Of a DNA stretch of 64,000 nt, positions 28,025 to 36,616 are shown piece after piece. The notes below the pieces were generated by a model that saw only the letters and a program-made list of their open reading frames with translations, did not search any database and had not been told where the DNA came from. Each line of letters starts with the position of its first letter. The first letter of the stretch is position 1. The stretch is from Kaistia geumhonensis (lineage in GTDB: Bacteria > Pseudomonadota > Alphaproteobacteria > Rhizobiales > Kaistiaceae). The translations under genes were made by a program, and so were the position numbers. The DNA is taken from contig NZ_JAUSWJ010000001.1 in NCBI RefSeq assembly GCF_030815145.1, forward strand, positions 3,488,001 through 3,552,000, read 5' to 3'.

Positions 28025-29083
28025 ATGGACGGCGGAGCGGCGAGCCACCCGAAATCGAGCGACAGGCGCAAAGCCGGGGCGGACGGTGGCGCCGGCTCGC
28101 CCCGTCCTGCGCAAGCCGGCGACGAGGCCGCGCGTGATGTGGCTGCCGGCGACGCCGCGTCTGGCGACGTCGCGTCTGGTGATGTTGAGCCTGGCGACGT
28201 TCTTGGCGATGTCGTGCGGCTGCTGCAGCCGCGCGCACCGCTCGGCAAGCTGGTGAGCGGGGCCGGCGCCTGGCGGGTCGAGCGGCCGGCGAGCTGCCAG
28301 CCCTTCTATGCCGTGGTCATGGACGGCGCCGTGCGGCTGACGGCGGAGCGGCAGGCGCCGCTGGAGCTGACGCGCGGCGATTTCGTGCTGATCCCGGCCG
28401 TCTGCGGCTTCGCGGTCGCCAGTCTCGATGCCTCCGGGCCGCCGCTCGGCGCCGACGCGGTGCACTGCCTCGACGGCGAGATGCGCCATGGCGATCCGGA
28501 CGCGCCGCCGAATGCCCGCCTCCTCGTCGGCCATTTCGACTTCGCCTCGCCCGATGCGGCGCTGCTCGTCTCGCTGCTGCCGGAAATCATCCATGTCACC
28601 GGCGAGGAACGGCTCGGGGCCCTCGTGGCGCTGGTCAATGACGAGGCGCGCAAGAAGCGCCCGGCGCGCGAGGTGGTGCTCGAACGGCTGATGGAGGTGC
28701 TGCTCGTCGAGGCGCTGCGCGACTCGTCAGGCCCGAACGCGCCGCCCGGCCTGTTGCGCGGCCTCGCCGATCCGCGCCTCGCGCCGGTGCTGCGCGCGCT
28801 GCACGAGCGCCCCGCCGAACCCTGGAGCGTCGCCGCGCTCGCCCGCGAAGCCGCGCTCTCGCGCTCCGCCTTCTTCGACCGCTTCACCCGCACCCTCGGC
28901 CTCGCGCCGATGGAATATCTCCTCGCCTGGCGCATGGCGCTGGCGAAGAACCTGCTTCGCCGGGAGGCGGCCGGCGTCGCGGAAATCGCCGCGCGCGTCG
29001 GCTATGGCTCGGCAAGCGCGTTCACGACGGCGTTCACGCGGGTGGTGGGGGTGAGCCCGGTGCGGTTTGGGAAGGAGGGGTAG
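28025..29083 (+). CDS. AraC family regulator with cupin-type sensor
   Basis: A 352-residue regulator. After a low-complexity N-terminal region holding pentapeptide-like repeats, a cupin_6-type domain spans about residues 65-225 (WRVERPASCQPFYAVVMDG, RGDFVLIPA, LLVGHFDF), followed by the AraC DNA-binding domain (PWSVAALAREAALSRSAFFDRF and AEIAARVGYGSASAFTTAFTR). The ATG at 28025 with GGAG 7 nt before it is chosen; an in-frame ATG at 27992 lies inside a likely operator. It probably regulates the divergent SDR gene, as is usual for this gene pair. Confidence 0.9.
   Translation: MDGGAASHPKSSDRRKAGADGGAGSPRPAQAGDEAARDVAAGDAASGDVASGDVEPGDVLGDVVRLLQPRAPLGKLVSGAGAWRVERPASCQPFYAVVMDGAVRLTAERQAPLELTRGDFVLIPAVCGFAVASLDASGPPLGADAVHCLDGEMRHGDPDAPPNARLLVGHFDFASPDAALLVSLLPEIIHVTGEERLGALVALVNDEARKKRPAREVVLERLMEVLLVEALRDSSGPNAPPGLLRGLADPRLAPVLRALHERPAEPWSVAALAREAALSRSAFFDRFTRTLGLAPMEYLLAWRMALAKNLLRREAAGVAEIAARVGYGSASAFTTAFTRVVGVSPVRFGKEG
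28118..28216 (+). repeat. Short tandem repeat inside the AraC gene
   Basis: Five degenerate 15-bp units followed by two 12-bp units encode a run of GDVAS-like peptides (GDEAA, RDVAA, GDAAS, GDVAS, GDVEP, GDVL, GDVV). The copies differ mostly at the third codon position. It lies before the cupin domain and probably forms a flexible linker. Confidence 0.7.
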
Positions 29084-29098
29084 GGGGAGGCACTCTAC

Positions 29099-31270
29099 TC
29101 AACTCCGCTCGCCGCGTTCGAACATCTCAAGCAGTTCGCCGGCCTTCGTTTGAAGCTCTGGACTTGTAGAACTCATGGCAAGCGCTTGGATACGATCGCG
29201 GCATAGATCGTAGTCTAGCAGATGAGATAGAGTTGTCCGTTGGAGGGTTGGTCGAGATCCTTTTGCCGTAAAAACTCTAGACGATAATAATTCGAGGACG
29301 GCTACAAAACCATCGTCGGTGCGGCTCGCCGTTTTGAGGAATGCTTTAGGTTCGTCAGGGTCCCCCGCTTGAAGCCAGGCAAATAGACCATTAAGGGGAC
29401 GTTTTAGATTGCGCCAGCTAGCGAGATCCATTCTTCGGTATCGATCGATCATCAAGCGCGAGACCATATCTAGTTCATGCGGTTCTAGCAGCGTTTCGGA
29501 ACTCCTCGGCCTCTGATCGACCCTGCCATGCGCGAATAGATCGCTGCGCAGTATTGTCGTCAGCCATTCAATCGCACGACCTTGGAACAAACGCTTCAGA
29601 GTCTCTTCCCGCTCATGGCCAAGTCCCCCTATTATGCGCTTCGTCAGCCGTCGCCCCTCCGACCATATATTTGGCTCATCCATATTCATATTGCTAGTCA
29701 AGTCCAGATTATTGCTCATAGCAAAGAGAATGGACTCGGATATGTGGAAGCTCGAATTAGTATAGCTGTCCGATAGTCGTGCTATTATAATCTCGGCCTT
29801 GCTAATCCCTGTTGAGAGTCGTATTTGAAGCCATTCTATAAGTATAGACTCCACACGTTCGCTTGAATCTGCTGCAGCTTCAATTAAGGCTGCGTAGTCA
29901 TCGTTTGTCGGAGAGTTTTTTGGCTGGTCAAGCGCGAAATACAGCCGGTAGTGATCTGGGCTTGAGAGCCTCTTGGCTCGTATAAAATTATATAGTGTCT
30001 CTCGTGAGAAATCGGCAAAGATATCTAGTTTTGTGGTTCCGCCGATGATATTATCTTCTATTCCCAATAGAAATTCGACTAGACGATCCGCTACTGCATC
30101 GGCTTGTCCGCCTTCGACTGATAGAGCGAGTTGCAATCTATTGATCAATTCAGCTTTGTCGCCTTCGTCTACTAAATACTGTCCGGTAGCGTACACCGAT
30201 ACAATTGAAATGTACCGTTCTATCCAGTTATAAAGATCTATATTGCCGGCCTTTATTACATTAATCCAAACGAGATCAACAATGTCTACTTTATAAATCA
30301 ATAGATCCCAAAAAATTCTGATGCTGTCGAGGCATCTTACGACCTGTCGTGGAGTCTTTAGGTAGCGACCAACCTCAAAATCGATGATCGAATCGAAGTT
30401 AGATATTTGAGTGAGATCATCTATTGGGGCGGGTAGTAAGGCCTCTATTTCCGATCGAAACCAAAATCGTAGATCAAGGGGCTCGGGCTTTGGGACATTT
30501 ATACTGACTTGGACTATCTTTTCAAGATATTGTTGGCCACTGTCCAGTTGTATGACACTTCCGATCGATTTCTTGACAATATCTGCGTCGTATCCCAATA
30601 TGTAAATTACGTTCGGAAAGTCGGCGACAGAACGAATTAGTCGAAATACCTCTAGTATCTCAATTGGCTCAAGCCTGTCAACGTCGTCAATTACAACGAC
30701 TATCCGTTTCTTCAATTTCGACAATCGCTTACGGATATCGTTCTTCTCACCGAGTAGAGAACGATCACTGAGCCAGTCATTTGAAGTCGCTGCTAGTGCT
30801 TGAAGTATGTCACCTGCAATTGCGGCGCCCGGTACTAGCACTCCCGCCGCTCTTGCTAGCATGCCAACACCGCCAAGACGTCGAGCAAACCGAGTGATTT
30901 GCGTTGCAGTATCTCCGACTTGCCGACGGTTTTGGCTAGATGGATCGCCGTCGATAGCTTCTATTGCGTCGACAGCAATTGCCAAATCGGCAAATAGAGA
31001 CAATAGCATGTCTTTACTATCGCCGATGAGCCATGGACGATATTCGATAGCGTATGTAAATGAATTTATATCAGAGCGAAGTATTGCGACTACCATGTTT
31101 AAGAAGCTGGACTTTCCAGATCCCCATGGTCCCTCTACGCCGACAACTAAGCCGTCAACGGCCCGTTGGTTGAGCAAGGAGCGAGCAAGGGCGTCTGCTC
31201 CTGCCCTAAAACCGAGTCTATCACTATCTGGTCCGTTAAGGGGTTTATCTCCACTCAACTGATCGAACAT
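29099..31270 (-). CDS. KAP family P-loop NTPase
   Basis: A 723-residue STAND-related KAP NTPase of the kind found in mobile and defence contexts. Walker A is GPWGSGKSS (residues 47-55) and Walker B is VVVIDDVDRL (191-200); between them lies a hydrophobic stretch (about 136-162), where KAP proteins often carry membrane segments. The C-terminal 400 residues are helical with no recognised domain. The DNA is AT-rich, with TTA, ATA and AGT codons unlike the neighbours, so it was probably transferred. GGAG lies about 8 nt before the ATG at 31268-31270; a TTG at 31399 would extend it. Confidence 0.88.
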   Translation of the reverse strand: MFDQLSGDKPLNGPDSDRLGFRAGADALARSLLNQRAVDGLVVGVEGPWGSGKSSFLNMVVAILRSDINSFTYAIEYRPWLIGDSKDMLLSLFADLAIAVDAIEAIDGDPSSQNRRQVGDTATQITRFARRLGGVGMLARAAGVLVPGAAIAGDILQALAATSNDWLSDRSLLGEKNDIRKRLSKLKKRIVVVIDDVDRLEPIEILEVFRLIRSVADFPNVIYILGYDADIVKKSIGSVIQLDSGQQYLEKIVQVSINVPKPEPLDLRFWFRSEIEALLPAPIDDLTQISNFDSIIDFEVGRYLKTPRQVVRCLDSIRIFWDLLIYKVDIVDLVWINVIKAGNIDLYNWIERYISIVSVYATGQYLVDEGDKAELINRLQLALSVEGGQADAVADRLVEFLLGIEDNIIGGTTKLDIFADFSRETLYNFIRAKRLSSPDHYRLYFALDQPKNSPTNDDYAALIEAAADSSERVESILIEWLQIRLSTGISKAEIIIARLSDSYTNSSFHISESILFAMSNNLDLTSNMNMDEPNIWSEGRRLTKRIIGGLGHEREETLKRLFQGRAIEWLTTILRSDLFAHGRVDQRPRSSETLLEPHELDMVSRLMIDRYRRMDLASWRNLKRPLNGLFAWLQAGDPDEPKAFLKTASRTDDGFVAVLELLSSRVFTAKGSRPTLQRTTLSHLLDYDLCRDRIQALAMSSTSPELQTKAGELLEMFERGERS

Positions 31271-31887
31271 TGAATCACTCCGTTGAACAGCAAACCAATT
31301 TAGCCCTTTAGCTGTACCTTTCACGACAGCGCGGCGTCTGTCACTGGAGCCTGTGAGCATCAACCTTTCGAAAGGTTGCTCTACGTCAGGGCTTGCCAAG
31401 TCTCGTACATAATTTCACAGACGGTAGCCGCTGTCTTCACCTCTGGTTGCGTGGCGGCAGACGGCCAGCCGGAGAACTGGCTCCAGGTTGCTGCCTATCC
31501 GGAGTGGCCGAAGACCCTCACCCGACGCGCTTGGCGCGGCGGCCTCTCCCTGAGGGAGAGGCGGTGACGGGCCGGCGCCCTTGCAAGACAGGCGGTGGCG
31601 GGGCATCACCTTTCTGCCCACCGCGCAGTCATGGCCGCGCTTGTCGCGGCCATCCACGTCTTTCTTGTCCGATCGTCCGCAAGCAAGACGTGGATGGCCG
31701 GGTCGAGCCCGGCCATGACGAGCTGAGGGGTGTTTCACGGCCCAAGCAAGACGTGGATGGCCGGGTCGGGCCCGGCCATGACGGCCTGAAGGGGTGTTTC
31801 ACGCCCCAAGCAAGACATGGATGGCCGGGTCGAGCCCGGCCATGACGGATGGGATGCATGGCGAGGCAGCGCGCGCCGGCCGATCCG
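31271..31887. other. Intergenic region with repeats
   Basis: About 620 bp without a recognised gene. The first 130 bp are AT-rich like the KAP gene and probably hold its promoter. The remainder is GC-rich and carries four copies of the dispersed palindromic repeat. The GC shift at about 31420-31450 may be the edge of the acquired segment. Confidence 0.5.
31628..31847. repeat. Dispersed palindromic repeats, four copies
   Basis: Copies at 31628-31663 (inverted orientation), 31683-31720, 31746-31783 and 31810-31847 (all direct). The first two form an inverted pair; the last three are near-identical tandem copies every 63-64 bp (GCAAGACGTGGATGGCC with GGGTCGAGCCC or GGGTCGGGCCC centres), so part of the cluster has been tandemly duplicated. 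Confidence 0.85.
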
Positions 31888-32406
31888 CTAGCCGCAGCGG
31901 CGGAGGATTTCGTCCACGACCGCTGTGAGCGGAGCGGTGGCGTCGATGGGGATCGCGGCTTCGGGACGGCTTTCGCGCCTCTCGTGATGATGGAAGATCA
32001 GGGCGCGCTCGGCCGGCTCGGAGCCCCATTCATTCGCCCGCCCTTCGAGGCGGCGCTCCAGCGTGGCGCGGTCGATTTCGAGCACGAAGACGGCATCGAA
32101 GAGATGGATCAAGCGGCCGGTGTTGCGCGCGCCGCCGCAGAAGAAGGTGGCGGCGTGGGTGCGGTCGGCGACGAGGGCTTCGACGCGCGCGACGTCCCAG
32201 ATGTGATGGTCGTGGACGAAGGCCGGATCGCTGCCATGCGCCGCGATCAGGCCTGGGTCGAGCCTTGCGCCCGTCTCGGGATCGCCCTGGCAGGCGAGCA
32301 CGCGGTCGCCATGCACGGTGTGATGGCCGCGCCGTTCGAGCTCCGTCGCGACCGAGGTCTTGCCGGTGCCCGAGCCGCCTTCGACCAGATAATTCCGGAT
32401 GCCCAT
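31888..32406 (-). CDS. P-loop nucleotide kinase-like ATPase
   Basis: A 172-residue protein with Walker A GGSGTGKTS (residues about 9-17), a conserved HGDRVLACQ segment, a DAVFVLEIDRATLERRL region typical of nucleoside/shikimate-kinase-like lid helices and a C-terminal PIDATAPLTAVVDEIL helix. Similar proteins are annotated as nucleoside kinases or AAA ATPases; the phosphate acceptor is not known. The ATG at 32404-32406 is favoured (MGIRNYLVEG). It lies between two repeat clusters. Confidence 0.8.
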   Translation of the reverse strand: MGIRNYLVEGGSGTGKTSVATELERRGHHTVHGDRVLACQGDPETGARLDPGLIAAHGSDPAFVHDHHIWDVARVEALVADRTHAATFFCGGARNTGRLIHLFDAVFVLEIDRATLERRLEGRANEWGSEPAERALIFHHHERRESRPEAAIPIDATAPLTAVVDEILRRCG

Positions 32407-32469
32407 CGCAGTCCTGCCCTTGCGGCGCGCCAGCCCGCCGCGCAAGCGCCCTTACCGCCTTCTCGTCGC

Positions 32470-32544
32470 GGCGGCCATCCATGTCTTCCTTTGCGACTGG
32501 TCTCAGGCAAGACGTGGATGGCCGGGTCGGGCCCGGCCATGACG
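32470..32544. repeat. Dispersed palindromic repeat, inverted pair
   Basis: A partial copy (GGCGGCCATCCATGTCTT, 32470-32487) and a full copy in the opposite orientation (32507-32544, GGGTCGGGCCC centre) form an inverted pair between the kinase-like gene and the NmrA-like gene. Confidence 0.75.
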
Positions 32545-32605
32545 AAGCTGGTAGGGTGTCGCGGGCCAAGGGCGGGGTCGCCGGCGCGATCCTCCCGCCG
32601 CCGCC

Positions 32606-33499
32606 TCAGCGCTCGCTTCCCGCAAACCGCGCCCGCAGGAACGTGTCCGCGCTCACCGGCTTGCGGCCGAGGAGGGTTGCGAGGTCGCCGGGGGCGCCGT
32701 TCCAGGCGCCTTCATTGATGCCCTGCACCCAGGCGAGGGCGAAGGCGGCGGCGGGTTCCGGGAGGCCCTTGGCGACGAGGCGCGCGATGTAGTCGGCGTC
32801 CGGGACGGTGACGTAAGGCACGTCGCGGCCGGCGAGGGTCGAGAGGAGGGCGGCGGTGTCGGCGAAGGAGACGGCGGGGTCGCCATAAAGCGCATAGGCC
32901 CGGCTGTCATGGCGCCTCTCGCCGTCCGCGATTTCGCCCAGCACCACCGCATGCGCCTCGGCGAGATCATCGCGCGCGGCGAAGCCCGCCTTGCCGGCGC
33001 CGGGCGGGACACGGACGCCGCTTTCGAGCGCGTCGCCGCCGACAAAAAACTCGATGCTGTCCAGAAAGGGCGGGTGGGCGAGGAGCGTCCAGCCGAGGCC
33101 GGAGGCCTCGAGCCGCTCCTCCATGAAGCGATCCTCCCGTGTCACCTGCGGCATCACGAAGGTCGAACCCGGCTCGCGGATGATCGGCATGGCGACGACA
33201 TGGCGGACGCCCGCCGCGACCGCCGCCTCGACGGCGCTCCGATGCTGCGTGTCGCGGTCGGTGAACGCCGTGGCGGAGACGAGCATCAGCGTGTCGATGC
33301 CCGCGAAGGCGCGCGCCAGCCCCTCGCGGTCGAAATAGTCGCCCCGGCGGATCTCGATGCCGGCGGCGGCGAGGTCGGCCGCCTTCGCGGGATCGCGGGC
33401 GAGGCCGACGAGATCGCCGGCCGGGCGGCGCTTCAGGAGATGGCGGAGGGTCAGGCGGCCGATATTGCCGGTGGCGCCGGTGACGAGGATGCGGGGCAT
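32606..33499 (-). CDS. NmrA-like NAD(P)H-binding protein (QorB/YtfG-like)
   Basis: A 297-residue atypical short-chain dehydrogenase: TGATGNIGRLTLRHLL Rossmann motif at the N-terminus, the DRDTQHRSAVEAAVAAGVRHVV segment and a small C-terminal substrate domain as in NmrA and quinone oxidoreductase QorB. It may reduce quinones with NADPH. It is divergent from an HxlR regulator, the same arrangement as qorB (ytfG) and ytfH in Escherichia coli, so quinone or electrophile stress is the likely signal. Confidence 0.9.
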   Translation of the reverse strand: MPRILVTGATGNIGRLTLRHLLKRRPAGDLVGLARDPAKAADLAAAGIEIRRGDYFDREGLARAFAGIDTLMLVSATAFTDRDTQHRSAVEAAVAAGVRHVVAMPIIREPGSTFVMPQVTREDRFMEERLEASGLGWTLLAHPPFLDSIEFFVGGDALESGVRVPPGAGKAGFAARDDLAEAHAVVLGEIADGERRHDSRAYALYGDPAVSFADTAALLSTLAGRDVPYVTVPDADYIARLVAKGLPEPAAAFALAWVQGINEGAWNGAPGDLATLLGRKPVSADTFLRARFAGSER

Positions 33500-33643
33500 G
33501 ATGGTCTTTCGCTGGGGGTGGTCCGCTCGGTGCGCGCCGGCGCGTCTCCTGCCGGTCGACATCGCCGCCCGTTCCAGCTAGGACGAAACGAACCTCCGCT
33601 CCAGTACCGACTATTTTGTAAGTATCCAGACGAGGAGATCGTC

Positions 33644-34018
33644 GTGACCGGCAGGACCTATCCCGGCAAGACCTACCGATGCGGCCTCGAGGCGGTCCTC
33701 GACATCATGGGCGGCAAGTGGAAGCCGCTGATCCTCTATCATCTCGCCCCGGGCGCGAAGCGGACGGGGGAGCTTCGCCGGCTGGTGACCAATGTCAGCG
33801 AGAAGATGCTGATCCAGCATCTGAAGGAACTCGCCGAGGACGGCATCGTGCGCCGCATCGATTTCCAGACCGTGCCGCCGCATGTCGAATACGAGCTGAC
33901 GGCGTTCGGCCGGAGCCTCGCCGAGGTGCTGGCGCCGCTCTGCGAATGGGGAACCGCCCACACCGACGAGGTCGCCTTCATCGTCCAGCGGCGGGACGGC
34001 ACGACGCGCGCGGCGTAA
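33644..34018 (+). CDS. HxlR family transcriptional regulator
   Basis: A 124-residue winged-helix regulator: CGLEAVLDIMGGKWKPLILYHL at the start, the ELRRLVTNVSEKMLIQHLKELAEDGIV helix-turn-helix, and a wing with VPPHVEYELTAFG. HxlR proteins respond to aldehydes, quinones or disulphide stress. The GTG at 33644 has GAGGAG about 7 nt upstream and gives the usual length. It is divergent from the QorB-like gene and probably represses it; an AT-rich stretch with partial dyad symmetry near 33602-33627 is a possible operator. Confidence 0.92.
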   Translation: MTGRTYPGKTYRCGLEAVLDIMGGKWKPLILYHLAPGAKRTGELRRLVTNVSEKMLIQHLKELAEDGIVRRIDFQTVPPHVEYELTAFGRSLAEVLAPLCEWGTAHTDEVAFIVQRRDGTTRAA

Positions 34019-34178
34019 GCGGCGTGACGGCCGCGGCCGCGTTCGTGGCTTCTCGAAATACACTCGCGCTCACGGCTGCGAATAACTTGCCTACGATCAT
34101 TGATCAGTCGGCGTCCCTGGCGGCGTCCAGAAAATCGATCATCGATGTCGACAACGCCAATCCAATAAAGGCAAGACC

Positions 34179-34739
34179 GTGAAAATCATTTCTGACAAGC
34201 TTCTTTCGAAATCCGCCTATACGGCCGAGATGGACGCTCCGATCGCCAGCATCGATATTGCCGAGTGGCTGTTTCACCTGCCGGAAGCCGAATATCTGCG
34301 CTGCTGCCCGCCCGACCATATCGGCTCCGGCATCACGACGACCGACGACGGCCGTCCGATGGTCATCAATGTCGAGATGATCGGCACCGGGCTGGTCATC
34401 CAGCACTACATCGCCGAGGAAGCGACGGCCCATTACTGCCGGATGAACTCGATCTCCGACGTGTTCACGCCGGTCGGGCGCACGCAGGTGAACGTCATCT
34501 GGGAACTTTCCGCCGAAGCCATCGAGGGCGGGCGCGCGCGCTATACCAACAGCGTGACGTCGCACCCGACCGACGTGTTCATGGACTTCATCGCGGCGCA
34601 TGGCCAGAGCTTCGAGCAGGCGGCGGCCGCCCGGCAGGAGGCCGGCGGCGACCACAACCGCCGCGAGACGCCGCTCTTCGCCGCCAGCATCGCCCGCCGC
34701 GCGATCGCCCGGTCGCAAGCCAAGTCGCAGGCGAAGTAG
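34179..34739 (+). CDS. Conserved protein, possibly SRPBCC/START-like
   Basis: A 186-residue protein. The first 150 residues look like a ligand-binding helix-grip fold (a polyketide-cyclase-like pattern of strands and a C-terminal helix with DVFMDFIAAHGQSFEQAAA), followed by a tail RRETPLFAASIARRAI. Close relatives seem to be present in other Hyphomicrobiales, but I know of no function. The GTG at 34179 has AAGG 8 nt upstream. It stands alone and converges on the alpha/beta hydrolase. Confidence 0.72.
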   Translation: MKIISDKLLSKSAYTAEMDAPIASIDIAEWLFHLPEAEYLRCCPPDHIGSGITTTDDGRPMVINVEMIGTGLVIQHYIAEEATAHYCRMNSISDVFTPVGRTQVNVIWELSAEAIEGGRARYTNSVTSHPTDVFMDFIAAHGQSFEQAAAARQEAGGDHNRRETPLFAASIARRAIARSQAKSQAK

Positions 34740-34754
34740 GAAGGGCGCAGCCCC

Positions 34755-35618
34755 TCAGACGCCGAGGCGTTTCAGCACCGCGGCGTTGAGGGGGCTGCCC
34801 CTGTCGGCGATGGTCTCGATCACCGCGAAGTGGTGATGGGCCGGAACTTCGAGGGTTTCGACGGTGTTGCCGAGCGCTGTGGCGGCGGCGGCGAAGCTCG
34901 CCTGCTGGCGCTTGAACTCGTCGGATTCGTCGCCGCCGACGACGAGGGTGAGCGGCGGCATGCCGGCATGGACGGCATGGAGCGGGCTGTTGCGCCCGGC
35001 CATGGCCGCGTCGAGGCCGACCGTCTCGTTGAGATAGGAGAGGCGGATCGGCTCGAGATCGTAGATGCCCGAGACGGCGACGCCGCCGGCGAGGATCGCG
35101 GGCGGCAGCTCCGGGTCGAAGGCGGGCCAGTCCGTCGTGGTGACGACGGCGGTCAGATGACCGCCCGCCGAATGGCCGGCGGCGAAGATGCGGTTCCGAT
35201 CGCCGGGGACGAGGCCGCCGGCGTTCTTCCATGTGAAGGCGAGGGCGGCGCGGACCTGGCGGGTGATCTCGTCCATGTCATGGTCCGGCGTCAGCGCATA
35301 GTTGATGACGACCAGCGTGACGCCGGCATCGACGACGCCCTCGGCGACGAAGCGGAAATCCGCCTTGTCCTTCCAGATCCAGTAGCCGCCATGGATATAG
35401 ACGAGGATCGGCGCGGCGGGATCGGCGGCGGGGAAGATGTCGAGCTTTTCCGTCCCGGACGGTCCATAGGCGATGTCGAGGCGGGCCGGCCTGCGGGCGG
35501 CTGTCTCGTCGCTGCGCGCCCGCCAGCGGTCGAAGGTCTCGAAGGCGTCGTCGGCGACGAGCCGCTCATACTGCTTGTCGAGGCCTTCCTGGTCGTAGCC
35601 GCGATAGATCGCCGTCAT
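34755..35618 (-). CDS. Alpha/beta hydrolase (kynurenine formamidase/esterase type)
   Basis: A 287-residue serine hydrolase. The oxyanion HGGYW (about residue 75), the nucleophile elbow GHSAGG, the acid near DESDEF and the catalytic His in HHHFAVIE match bacterial formamidases and hormone-sensitive-lipase-like esterases. It is the last gene of the seven-gene amidohydrolase-hydantoinase operon; its ATG overlaps the stop of the epimerase gene (ATGA). In context it may open an ester or N-formyl amide produced earlier in the pathway, which is inference. Confidence 0.9.
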   Translation of the reverse strand: MTAIYRGYDQEGLDKQYERLVADDAFETFDRWRARSDETAARRPARLDIAYGPSGTEKLDIFPAADPAAPILVYIHGGYWIWKDKADFRFVAEGVVDAGVTLVVINYALTPDHDMDEITRQVRAALAFTWKNAGGLVPGDRNRIFAAGHSAGGHLTAVVTTTDWPAFDPELPPAILAGGVAVSGIYDLEPIRLSYLNETVGLDAAMAGRNSPLHAVHAGMPPLTLVVGGDESDEFKRQQASFAAAATALGNTVETLEVPAHHHFAVIETIADRGSPLNAAVLKRLGV

Positions 35619-36616
35619 GCGCCGCCCTCCTCGAAGCCGAAGCGCTGGTGCCGCGCCTGCCATTCCATGAGATGCGCGAAGGCGGCGTCGAGATCGTAGA
35701 GGCCGGTCGGCCCGAACTCCTCGGTGAAGCGCTCCCAGGAGAGAACGCCGCCGTCATGATCGCCATAGAGATTGATCTCGGTCGCCTCGCCCGGATCGCC
35801 GCCGATCGCAATCGAGAAATCGGGGAAGAGCGCGGCCAGCCGCTCGCACCAGTCGCCGATCGACCAGAGATAGGGCGTGCCGAGATTGTAGACCGCGTGG
35901 CGATGGGCCGGCGCGCGCAGCAGCGTGATCAGCGAGGCGGCGGCATCGCGCGAGAAATGCCAGTTGCTGTGGCCGGGCCGCGGGAGCCAGGCGGGCCGGC
36001 CGGCGAAGGCGAGGCCGTTCGCCTGGAAGACCGGGTTCATCGTGTCGCGGATGCCGGTGCGGTGCTCCCAGGGGCCGAACACGCCGGCGAGGCGGCCGGC
36101 GACCCAGTCGAGCCCGGTCGCGGCGCCGATCTTGTCGAGGATCATCTCGCCCTGCCATTTGGTGAGGGCGTAGAGATTGCCGGGGTCCTTCGGATAGTCC
36201 TCGTCCAGCATGACGTAATCGGGCGTCGCGCCGCCGAAGATGGCGTTGGACGAGACGAAGACGAAGCGCTCGACGCCCTCGGCCGCGCTGGCGGCGGCGA
36301 CCGCGGCGAGGCCGCCGAGATTGACCGAGACGACGCGCCCGCTCTCCGTCCGCTCGCGCGCGACATTGGAGGTGATCGCCGCCGCATGCAGCACATGCGT
36401 CACCTGCTCGCCGGCGATGAGGCGGCGGATCGGGTCTTCCTGGCGGACATCGCAGACCGCCTCGGTGAGCCGGCCCGGCAATTCCGAGAAGACGCTGGTC
36501 GCGAGGAGCGGCAGCGGCTTGTCCGCCACCGCGACGACGCTTTCGCCCTCGGCGAGGAGTTGCTCGAGGATGTTGAGGCCGAGAAACCCGCTCGCGCCGG
36601 TGACAAGGATGCTCAT
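35615..36616 (-). CDS. NAD-dependent epimerase/dehydratase
   Basis: A 333-residue extended SDR: TGASGFLGLNIL at the N-terminus, SSNAIFGG with the catalytic Ser, YALTKWQGE (Tyr-x-x-x-Lys), and a C-terminal substrate domain. This type includes UDP-sugar epimerases and D-erythronate-type dehydrogenases. It overlaps both neighbours by ATGA, so it is part of the seven-gene operon. A substrate related to the hydantoinase product is inferred only from context. Confidence 0.9.
   Translation of the reverse strand: MSILVTGASGFLGLNILEQLLAEGESVVAVADKPLPLLATSVFSELPGRLTEAVCDVRQEDPIRRLIAGEQVTHVLHAAAITSNVARERTESGRVVSVNLGGLAAVAAASAAEGVERFVFVSSNAIFGGATPDYVMLDEDYPKDPGNLYALTKWQGEMILDKIGAATGLDWVAGRLAGVFGPWEHRTGIRDTMNPVFQANGLAFAGRPAWLPRPGHSNWHFSRDAAASLITLLRAPAHRHAVYNLGTPYLWSIGDWCERLAALFPDFSIAIGGDPGEATEINLYGDHDGGVLSWERFTEEFGPTGLYDLDAAFAHLMEWQARHQRFGFEEGGA

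Noticed and set aside
31268-31399. TTG start at 31399 adding 43 residues to the KAP NTPase
   Set aside because: The ATG at 31268-31270 has a GGAG site at correct spacing, and the N-terminus just before the NTPase domain fits KAP relatives better.
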